Source of the DNA: DASSZN01 sp035702805
GTDB lineage: Bacteria; Chloroflexota; Chloroflexia; Thermomicrobiales; Thermomicrobiaceae
Reading direction: 5' to 3'
Assembly (NCBI GenBank): GCA_035702805.1
Contig: DASSZN010000030.1
Coordinates: 1 to 20,699, forward strand
Length of the DNA: 20,699 bases
Under the pieces are notes generated by a model, which saw only the letters and a program-made list of their open reading frames with translations, was not told the DNA's origin and made no database searches. This document shows positions 7,765-13,418 of this stretch, piece by piece (the stretch's first letter is position 1; each line of letters starts with the position of its first letter). A program made the translations under genes and the position numbers.

Positions 7765-8235
7765 CTACTCGACCTTCTGGACCGAGAACACCGTCTCGCC
7801 GCCGGGGGCGCGGACGACGACCTTGTCCCCGACGCGTTTGCCCATCAGCGCCGCGCCAACGGGCGACTCGGTCGAGATCTTGCCGTGAAGCGTGTTGGCC
7901 TCGTGGGGGCTCACCAGCGTCCACGACTCCGACTCACCGGCCTCGTCGACCATGGTCACCCGGGAGCCAAGCTGGACAACGTCGTGAGCGCCGGACTTCG
8001 AGATGATCACCACGTGCCGCAGGAGGTTCTCGATCTCGCGGATGCGGGCCTCGATGATGACGAGCTCCTCCTTGGTGTCCTCGTACTCGCTGTTGTCGGA
8101 GACGTCGCCATCCATCGTGAGCTCGCGAATCCGCGCCGCAACCGCCGGCAATTCGACGGTGCGCAGATTGCCGAGCTCGCTCTCCAGTTCCTGTTTTCCC
8201 TCGGCGGTGAGGCTGATCGTGTCCTCACTGGCCAT
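7765..8235 (-). CDS. greA: Transcription elongation factor GreA
   Basis: GreA enters the RNA polymerase secondary channel and stimulates cleavage of backtracked RNA, rescuing paused complexes. The product is about 156 residues, the usual length. The N-terminal coiled coil carries the acidic tip GDVSDNSEY (43-51, with D47 and E50 in place of the catalytic pair). The C-terminal globular domain contains SPVGAALMGKRVGDKV. Two adjacent ATGs (8238 and 8235) are possible. I prefer the second because AAGGG then sits seven bases upstream rather than four. The frame stays open for another 77 codons upstream to a GTG at 8469, but that extension crosses the promoter and has no GreA homology that I recognise. 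Expression starts from its own sigma70-type promoter, passes a structured leader and ends at its own terminator. Confidence 0.95.
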   Translation of the reverse strand: MASEDTISLTAEGKQELESELGNLRTVELPAVAARIRELTMDGDVSDNSEYEDTKEELVIIEARIREIENLLRHVVIISKSGAHDVVQLGSRVTMVDEAGESESWTLVSPHEANTLHGKISTESPVGAALMGKRVGDKVVVRAPGGETVFSVQKVE

Positions 8236-8286
8236 CATGAACCCTTCTTCCGGCGTGCCGTCGCGCGGAACACGACTCGCTGGCAT

Positions 8287-8325
8287 GGCCCGGAAACGCT
8301 CGTCCCTGCGGCGTTCCGGTGGGCC
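8287..8325 (-). other. Stem-loop in the greA leader
   Basis: On the minus strand GGCCC pairs with GGGCC. Inside, GGAA-CGC pairs with GCG-TTTCC with a small bulge on each side, giving about 12 base pairs. No U-run follows. It lies about 50 nt before the greA start and may shape the leader or protect the message. Confidence 0.4.
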
Positions 8326-8387
8326 AACTGGGTCTCCACTGTTCAGGACGCGAGCGGGGCGTGGTGCCAGGACGTGGTCGCGAAGGT

Positions 8388-8421
8388 GCTGCAAAAGCCG
8401 AGACATTGCAGCCTCGGCCTT
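8388..8421 (-). promoter_or_regulatory. Candidate attenuator in the greA leader
   Basis: About nine bases after the predicted transcript start, AAGGCCGAG (8421-8413) pairs with CTCGGCTTT (8402-8394, one G-U). Its U-run reaches 8393, giving an intrinsic-terminator shape. The loop holds GCTGCAA (8412-8406), which is perfectly complementary to TTGCAGC (8394-8388) overlapping the U-run. The two pairings are interleaved, so they exclude each other or form a pseudoknot. An ATG at 8406 in the loop, preceded by GAGG, is in frame with greA. The pairing is seen directly; attenuation is inferred. E. coli greA also has a leader with early termination (GraL transcripts). Confidence 0.55.
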
Positions 8422-8436
8422 CCACTCGTCGCGTTC

Positions 8437-8465
8437 AGTATACCGGAGTACGAGTTGGGTGTAAA
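8437..8465 (-). promoter_or_regulatory. Sigma70-type promoter of greA
   Basis: On the minus strand TTTACA (8465-8460) is followed by exactly 17 bp and TATACT (8442-8437), five of six consensus bases in each box counting TTGACA and TATAAT. The predicted start is near 8430, leaving a leader of about 195 nt. This is the only promoter here with a good -35 box. Confidence 0.8.
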
Positions 8466-8477
8466 GCACGAACGGCT

Positions 8478-8513
8478 GCCGCCCGCGGTCACGACGTGAC
8501 GCATGCTGGCGGC
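8478..8513 (-). terminator. Possible end structure for the tRNA-Val transcript
   Basis: On the minus strand GCCGCC (8513-8508) pairs with GGCGGC (8483-8478) around an inner hairpin GTCAC-GTC-GTGAC. It follows the tRNA by six bases and precedes the greA promoter. Only a weak T-rich stretch (CGTTCGTGCTTT) follows, so termination is uncertain. Confidence 0.35.
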
Positions 8514-8519
8514 CCGAGG

Positions 8520-8593
8520 TGGGTGAGAAGGGACTTGAACCCCTGACCTCGCGGATGTGAACCGCGCGCTCTAACCAGCTGAGCTACTCACCC
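8520..8593 (-). tRNA. tRNA-Val (anticodon CAC)
   Basis: The minus strand folds as a complete cloverleaf. The acceptor arm is GGGTGAG/CTCACCC with discriminator A, the D arm is GCTC...GAGC, the anticodon stem is CGCGG/CCGCG around loop TTCACAT, and the T arm is AGGGG-TTCAAGT-CCCTT. The anticodon CAC reads the valine codon GUG, which is very frequent in this GC-rich sequence. The 3' CCA is not encoded (ACCT follows), so it must be added by a nucleotidyltransferase. Confidence 0.95.
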
Positions 8594-8607
8594 GATCGAC
8601 CGGCGGC

Positions 8608-8616
8608 AGTATACCA
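8608..8616 (-). promoter_or_regulatory. Extended -10 promoter of tRNA-Val
   Basis: On the minus strand TGG is followed by TATACT (8613-8608). The predicted start near 8601 is about eight bases before the mature tRNA 5' end. The -35 region is weak. Confidence 0.6.
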
Positions 8617-8650
8617 TCGCTGCGGACCGCGTGGCACCACGATCGTTGAA

Positions 8651-9961
8651 TCAGGATCCGCGGGATGCGGCTACTCCTGATCGCACGATCGGTAGCGTGA
8701 GCATAGCGTGTGGCACGACGAGCACGCTCGCCTCCGGGCCCACGATCTCCGCGGCCCTCGTCAGCGCCTCGGGCACGCTCGAGGCGACCGCGAATCCCAT
8801 CTCCTGGAACCCGTCAGGACGCTCCGCCCCCGCCACGATCACCGTGCACTCCGCGAGGACCGCCGCCATCACGTAGGCACGCTGCTCGCCCGGGCGCAGT
8901 CCCTCGCGCCGGACACGATCGATGAGTTCCTCGGGGCTCGGCGCCTCGGCCATCGCCCGGGCGAAACGCTGCTCACCAACACCCTGCCCCGGCCCCTCCG
9001 GACAGGTAGCGGGGAGGACGATCACCCCGCCGCGACGCACGACCGGTGTCGGAGCGAACTGGAGGTAACTCGCCGCGCGGCTGGCCTGGTAGAGGTTGGC
9101 GTCTTTCGGATAGCCGACGCCGGCCACGGCCGCGTCGTACTGGTGCGGGATCGCGACGGTGTAGAGGTCCGCCGCGACCTCGGCGAGCCGGTCGTGGACT
9201 TCGTTGGGGGCGCCAGAGGCGACGCGCACCATCCGGCCCTCGCCGTCCAGCACCGCGTTGATCACGTAGTCGAGTCCGATAGCCCCGCCAACCTCACGCA
9301 CTACCTCCTGGAATCGGTTCCCGCCCACCTTGCCCAGCCGGGTGCCCGGGTCGTCGAGGAATGCCGGCCCGTGGGTGTACTGGATGATCTCCTCGCCTGC
9401 CGTTCCGATCGCGACCGTCTTGGCTCCTCCGCTGTAGCCGGCATACTGGTGCGGCTCAACCAGACCGGTGGCGATCAACAGGTCGGCTTTGTAGGCCAGT
9501 CTGTTGACGGTGAACGGAGGTCCACCGGCCACGGAGCCGACCGTCACGAGATTGTCACGGTCCGCGGCGTCATGGTCGATCACCCGGTAGCGGGCGACGA
9601 CGTCGGCGCCGAGCTTTTCATGCTTCTCCTCGAGCGTACTGGCCCGGTGGGTGCCGACCGCGACCAGGATGGTCACCTCGTCCGGCCCGAGCCCGGCCGC
9701 CTCCAGGCGCCGCAGCATTGGCGGTACCAGCAGGTGGTCCGGACAGGCACGCGTGGCGTCGGTCACCACGACCACCGCGTTGCGACGGCCATGCGCCAGC
9801 GACTCGAGCGACGGGGCGCCGATCGGCTGGTCGAGGGCGGCTTCGATCGCCGCCGACACATCGGACAGTGGCGGGAGAGCGGCGGCATCGGCCTGGTCGC
9901 CGCGCATCGTTGGCGGCAGGTCGAACTCGACGGAGCCTCTTCCCAGCGGAACTCGGTACAT
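8651..9961 (-). CDS. LarA-family nickel-pincer-dependent 2-hydroxyacid racemase
   Basis: The 436-residue protein matches the lactate racemase LarA family (DUF2088), which uses a nickel-pincer nucleotide to move a hydride at the alpha carbon of 2-hydroxyacids. All key positions are kept. D68 and R71 in TDATR, H105 in VGTHRAST, H171 in VEPHQYAGYSGG, K181 (covalent cofactor lysine) and H197 in QYTHGP correspond to D72, R75, H108, H174, K184 and H200 of the Lactobacillus enzyme. Start ATG 9961 has GGAGG six bases upstream. The cofactor genes larB, larC and larE are not in the window. The family includes racemases for malate, phenyllactate and sugar acids, so substrate cannot be set from motifs alone. 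The divergent neighbour mdh makes malate a reasonable guess. It is followed by tRNA-Val on the same strand. Confidence 0.88.
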   Translation of the reverse strand: MYRVPLGRGSVEFDLPPTMRGDQADAAALPPLSDVSAAIEAALDQPIGAPSLESLAHGRRNAVVVVTDATRACPDHLLVPPMLRRLEAAGLGPDEVTILVAVGTHRASTLEEKHEKLGADVVARYRVIDHDAADRDNLVTVGSVAGGPPFTVNRLAYKADLLIATGLVEPHQYAGYSGGAKTVAIGTAGEEIIQYTHGPAFLDDPGTRLGKVGGNRFQEVVREVGGAIGLDYVINAVLDGEGRMVRVASGAPNEVHDRLAEVAADLYTVAIPHQYDAAVAGVGYPKDANLYQASRAASYLQFAPTPVVRRGGVIVLPATCPEGPGQGVGEQRFARAMAEAPSPEELIDRVRREGLRPGEQRAYVMAAVLAECTVIVAGAERPDGFQEMGFAVASSVPEALTRAAEIVGPEASVLVVPHAMLTLPIVRSGVAASRGS

Positions 9962-9993
9962 CGTCCGCCTCCAACGGTCAGCCGGGACGCCTG

Positions 9994-10002
9994 TGCTATC
10001 AT
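9994..10002 (+). promoter_or_regulatory. Extended -10 promoter of mdh
   Basis: TGC followed by TATCAT (9997-10002), identical to the accDA element. The predicted start is near 10009 and the leader is about 50 nt. The -35 region is weak (CGGTCA at 9975-9980, 16-bp spacing). Confidence 0.55.
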
Positions 10003-10009
10003 GCTAGCA
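10001..10009 (-). promoter_or_regulatory. Extended -10 candidate for larA, overlapping the mdh promoter
   Basis: On the minus strand TGC is followed by TAGCAT (10006-10001). It overlaps the mdh -10 on the other strand. TGCTA (9994-9998) and TAGCA (10005-10009) are inverted copies six bases apart, so the two polymerases would compete for the same site. Confidence 0.4.
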
Positions 10010-10059
10010 GATTGCCGGTTCGTGGGCGGGAGCCGGTTGACAGACGGGGAGGAGACGGC

Positions 10060-10986
10060 ATGCGTCCAAAGGTCACCGTGGTCGGGGCCGGGATGGTGGG
10101 CGCGACCACCGCGCAATACCTGGCCGAGCGGAACATCGCCGACGTCGTCCTCATCGACATCGTGGAGAATCTCCCACAGGGCAAGGCACTCGACCTGGCG
10201 CAGGCCGGGCCGGTCATCGGTTACGGAGTCTCCGTGACCGGCGCGAACGACTACGCGGCGACCGCGGGCTCGGATGTGGTCGTCATCACGTCGGGTTCCC
10301 CGCGCAAGCCGGGGATGAGTCGCGACGATCTGCTGCGGGTGAACATGAACATCGTCAGGAGCGTCACCGAGCAGGTGGCGTCGCACTCGCCCAACGCGGT
10401 GATCATCGTCGTGACGAACCCGCTGGACGCCATGTGCCACGTGGCGTTGACGGCCTCCGGATTTCCCACGTCCCGCGTGCTCGGGCAGGCCGGCGTCCTC
10501 GACTCCGCGCGCTTCCGGACCTTCGTGGCGATGGAACTGGACGTCTCCCCGAAAGATGTCAGCGCCTTCGTGCTCGGCGGGCACGGCGACACGATGGTTC
10601 CCCTGCCGCGCTACTCGACCGTTGCCGGCATCCCGGTGACCAAGTTCCTGTCGCAGGACCGGCTCGACGCGATCGTGCAGCGTACCCGCGACGGCGGCGG
10701 CGAGATCGTCAAGCTGCTCGGCACGAGCGCCTACTACGCGCCCGCGGCCTCGGTCACCGAGATGGTCGAGGCAGTCCTGCTCGACCAGAACCGCATCATC
10801 CCGGCGAGCGCGTTTCTCACGGGCCAGTACGGGATCAACGACCTCTACGTCGGCGTGCCGATCAAGCTCGGCACGGGCGGCGTGAAGCAGGTCCTCGAGA
10901 TCGAGTTGACCGACCAGGAATCCGCGGCGCTGCGACATTCGGCCGACGCGGTTCGCGAACTCGTCGACGCGATGAAGCACCTCTAG
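10060..10986 (+). CDS. mdh: Malate dehydrogenase (lactate dehydrogenase-like type)
   Basis: This enzyme interconverts L-malate and oxaloacetate with NAD in the TCA cycle. The 308 residues show the Rossmann glycine motif GAGMVG (9-14), the NAD-selecting D33 in LIDI, the substrate loop PRKPGMSRDDLL with R82 and R88, N120 in TNPLDAM, the catalytic pair D148 and H175 (GGHGDTM), and R151. Arginine at the loop position where lactate dehydrogenases have glutamine points to malate. Start ATG 10060 follows GGGGAGGAG at good spacing; the longer in-frame extension to 9718 runs antisense through larA and is not real. moeA begins 11 nt downstream, so they are probably cotranscribed. It is divergent from the LarA-family gene, with about 98 bp between starts. 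Confidence 0.95.
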   Translation: MRPKVTVVGAGMVGATTAQYLAERNIADVVLIDIVENLPQGKALDLAQAGPVIGYGVSVTGANDYAATAGSDVVVITSGSPRKPGMSRDDLLRVNMNIVRSVTEQVASHSPNAVIIVVTNPLDAMCHVALTASGFPTSRVLGQAGVLDSARFRTFVAMELDVSPKDVSAFVLGGHGDTMVPLPRYSTVAGIPVTKFLSQDRLDAIVQRTRDGGGEIVKLLGTSAYYAPAASVTEMVEAVLLDQNRIIPASAFLTGQYGINDLYVGVPIKLGTGGVKQVLEIELTDQESAALRHSADAVRELVDAMKHL

Positions 10987-10997
10987 CGGAGTCCGAC

Positions 10998-12299
10998 GTG
11001 GACGGCGCCGCCACGAGAGACTCCTTCGAGACAACGGCGCGCCAGTGGGATGATCCCCAATTGATGCTGGATGTCGACGCGGTTCGGACGCGGATCATCG
11101 CCGGGTTCGAGCCGCTCGACGTAGTAACGGTTCCGCTCCTGAACTCACTGGGCCTGGTACTTGCCGACGACGTCGTCGCCGGCGTCTCCCTGCCACCGTT
11201 CACAAACTCGGCGATGGACGGCTACGCGCTCCGTGCGGTCGACACGCAGGGCGCATCGGTGCCGGCGCCGGCACGGCTCGTCGTGGTGGGGCAGCAGCCT
11301 GCCGGACGGGCCGTCGCTGACGCGCTGAGAACCGGCGAGTGCGTGCGCATCATGACCGGCGCACCCCTCCCGGCGGGAGCCGATGCGGTGGCCCGCTTCG
11401 AGGAGGTCCGGGCGGGCCGGACGCCTGAAGCCGGCTCGTCCATCATGATCTCGCGTCCAATCTCGCCGGGTGAGAACGTTCGGGAGATTGGCGAAGATCT
11501 GGCCGCGGGGCAGTTGGCGATTTCCGCCGGGACGGTGATCCGCTCAGGAGAGATCGGTCTGCTCGCCGCACTCAATCGCGAGCGGGTACCCGTGCGGCGG
11601 CGGCCTGTCGTCGGCATCCTCTCGACCGGAGACGAGGTGCGCGGGCTCGGCGAGGCACTCGAGCCGGGCGAGATACACGACAGCAACAGCTACCTCCTCG
11701 CCGCGCTCGTCCAGGAGTGCGGCGGCAGGCCGCTGATGCTGGGGGTCGCGCGCGATCGAGTGGGTGACCTGCGTGAGCGGTTCGGGCGCGCGCAACAGGC
11801 GGACCTGCTGGTGACGTCCGGCGGAGTCTCTGTCGGTGACTTCGACCTGGTGAAGGAGATCCTGCGGGATGCCGGGACGATCGAGTTCTGGCAGGTCCGC
11901 ATGAAGCCGGGAAAGCCAATTGCGTTCGGCCGGGTTGGCCGCACCCCGGTGCTGGGTCTGCCCGGCAACCCGGCGGCGGCGGCCGTGGCGTTCATCGAGT
12001 TTGGCTGGCCGGCCGTGCGCACGATGCTCGGTTATCGCGACCCGGACGTCCCGAGCATTCGGGCGCGGCTGGCCGAACCACTGGAGAACCGCGGGGGCCG
12101 GCGCCACTTCGTGCGCGGCCTCGTCGAGCGACACGGCAGCAGGTTCGCGTGCCGGATCGTCGCCCGTGGCGGCTCCGGCAGCGTGACCTCGATGGCGAGC
12201 GCCAACGGGCTGATCGTCGTGCCGGAGACGGTGACGACCCTGGACGCGGGCGCGGAGGTCGACGTTCATCTGTTGCCGCCCGGAACACTTCCAGCCTGA
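10998..12299 (+). CDS. moeA: Molybdopterin molybdenumtransferase MoeA
   Basis: MoeA inserts molybdate into adenylylated molybdopterin in the last step of molybdenum cofactor synthesis. From GTG 10998 the product has 433 residues. It shows PPFTNSAMDGYAL (66-78), RIMTGAPLPAGADAV, GEIHDSNSYLL, TSGGVSVGDFDLVKEIL, MKPGKPIAFG and GLPGNPAAA, all hallmark MoeA segments, then the C-terminal beta-barrel domain. GTG 10998 is preferred because CGGAG lies six bases upstream. ATG 11064 would give 411 residues but has no ribosome site. It follows mdh by 11 nt and precedes the DUF697-type gene by 64 nt. No other moa or mog genes are present, so linkage to mdh is probably transcriptional convenience. The C-terminal segment runs to TGA 12297-12299. 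Confidence 0.95.
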   Translation: MDGAATRDSFETTARQWDDPQLMLDVDAVRTRIIAGFEPLDVVTVPLLNSLGLVLADDVVAGVSLPPFTNSAMDGYALRAVDTQGASVPAPARLVVVGQQPAGRAVADALRTGECVRIMTGAPLPAGADAVARFEEVRAGRTPEAGSSIMISRPISPGENVREIGEDLAAGQLAISAGTVIRSGEIGLLAALNRERVPVRRRPVVGILSTGDEVRGLGEALEPGEIHDSNSYLLAALVQECGGRPLMLGVARDRVGDLRERFGRAQQADLLVTSGGVSVGDFDLVKEILRDAGTIEFWQVRMKPGKPIAFGRVGRTPVLGLPGNPAAAAVAFIEFGWPAVRTMLGYRDPDVPSIRARLAEPLENRGGRRHFVRGLVERHGSRFACRIVARGGSGSVTSMASANGLIVVPETVTTLDAGAEVDVHLLPPGTLPA

Positions 12300-12363
12300 A
12301 CCGTGTGACGGCGCACTCGGACGATGGAGTCTTGCGCCCACTGAGAGAGACGGGAACACGACC

Positions 12364-13311
12364 ATGGCCCTGCGCGACTTCCTGACGGTGATCCGCGAGT
12401 TGAGCTTCGACCACCTCCGCGCGGAGGCGCTACTGACGCCGCGCCTCCTCGTCATCGCCCGCGATCCAGGGGAGGCGCGGCTGGCTCGCGAGCGCCTGTT
12501 CGGCGCGGGGGCCGAATCCTACGTCGACGTCCACGCCTACGACCAGTCGGCTCCGGATCCTCTCCAGTACGACGTGATCGTCTCGGTCGGTCGGCTCGAC
12601 GGCGCGCTCGAGCGGCGGTGGCGCGACCTCTTCCGGAGAGTCGAGGAGCCGATGCGCGTGGTGGAGGTGGACGCATCGCGGTTCTCCGAGGAGGACGATA
12701 TCGAGGCAGTGCGACGGCGGATCGCCGACGTGGCTGACGAGCGCGTGCTCGCGATCGGTCGGCATATCACGGCGATGCGCGAGGCCGCCGCGTCGCAGGT
12801 GGTGTCCGGCACGTCCATGGTGAATGGGCAGTTCGCCTTTGTGTCCAACATCCCGACGGTCGTGCCCGTCATTGGCAATCTGGTCGCGGTCGGGGCCGAT
12901 TTCCTGGTGCTGACGAAGAACCAGTTGATGATGATCTACAAGCTGGCTGCGATCTACCAGCGCGACCTCGATGACCGCTGGCGGATCTACGCGGAGATGC
13001 TGCCGGTCGTGGGCGGTGGGTTGGTCTGGCGCACGGTCGCGCGCGAGGCCACGGACCTGCTGCCGCTCGCCATCGGGACGGTGCCCAAGGTAGGAATAGC
13101 CTATGCCGGCACCTACGCGACCGGGCGTGCCGCGGTGCTCTACTATTCGCGCGGGGCAGTGGTAACCCGTGAGCAGATGCGGGGCCTGTACGCGGAGGCG
13201 ATGGACCGGCTGCGCCGAAACCCGCTGCAGTTGTTCGGGCGTTCCGGCCGGGAGGAACCCGATCAGACGTCTCAGCCGCCGTACGGTGATACCCAGGCCG
13301 AGCCTGCCTGA
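12364..13311 (+). CDS. DUF697-type membrane protein with a non-canonical N-terminal alpha/beta domain
   Basis: The 315-residue product has two parts. Residues 1-140 alternate hydrophobic strands (RLLVIAR at 27, YDVIVSVG at 69, MRVVEVDAS at 97) with charged helices, as in a small GTPase-like fold. There is no P-loop, no DxxG and no NKxD. Residues 145-265 resemble DUF697, the membrane-associated region found after GTPase domains in YcjF-type proteins: SNIPTVVPVIGNLVAVGADFL, then QLMMIYKLAAIYQRDL, and a second hydrophobic stretch near 212-255. A polar, proline-containing tail (290-315) follows. Two or more membrane segments are likely, with no signal peptide. Start ATG 12364 has a purine-rich GAGAGACGGG upstream. 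Function is unknown; a degenerate GTPase-like membrane regulator is my inference. Confidence 0.7.
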   Translation: MALRDFLTVIRELSFDHLRAEALLTPRLLVIARDPGEARLARERLFGAGAESYVDVHAYDQSAPDPLQYDVIVSVGRLDGALERRWRDLFRRVEEPMRVVEVDASRFSEEDDIEAVRRRIADVADERVLAIGRHITAMREAAASQVVSGTSMVNGQFAFVSNIPTVVPVIGNLVAVGADFLVLTKNQLMMIYKLAAIYQRDLDDRWRIYAEMLPVVGGGLVWRTVAREATDLLPLAIGTVPKVGIAYAGTYATGRAAVLYYSRGAVVTREQMRGLYAEAMDRLRRNPLQLFGRSGREEPDQTSQPPYGDTQAEPA

Positions 13312-13350
13312 GCGGACGGGGCCGGCCCGTGCAAGGGAAACGTCGCGAGA

Positions 13351-13378
13351 CGGACCCGGTCGATGTCGACCGGGTCCG
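13351..13378. terminator. Strong perfect hairpin between convergent genes
   Basis: CGGACCCGGTCGA (13351-13363) is perfectly complementary to the 13 bases at 13366-13378, with TG between. It lies 39 nt after the DUF697-type gene and 40 nt after the regulator stop on the other strand. There is no clear U-tract in either direction, so it is a likely bidirectional transcript end of the U-less kind. Confidence 0.5.
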
Positions 13379-13418
13379 CGCCACGCGTGATAAAGTGCTC
13401 GGCTCGCACGTCGTCAAG

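Noticed and set aside
8236..8430. T-box leader ahead of greA-lysS
   Set aside because: The leader opens with GACGAG and contains CCACCGGAACGCC, faintly T-box-like. The required GGTGGNACCGCG core is missing, and lysS is separated by a terminator.
8236..8469. 77-residue N-terminal extension of GreA starting at GTG 8469
   Set aside because: The GTG lies upstream of the -35 box, so it would not be in the transcript. Only the ATG 8406 version remains conceivable.
8630..8641. CGTGG-CA-CCACG palindrome after larA as a terminator
   Set aside because: Only five base pairs with a two-base gap and no T-run. Recorded as too weak to list.
10037..10042. Perfect TTGACA upstream of mdh
   Set aside because: It lies only 18 bp before the ATG and has no -10 at 16-18 bp. 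The extended -10 at 9994-10002 is better placed.
8708..10237. Long plus-strand open frame of about 509 codons antisense to larA
   Set aside because: The composition (His, Arg, Asp, Val) is typical of antisense of a GC-rich gene. The larA frame carries all catalytic residues.
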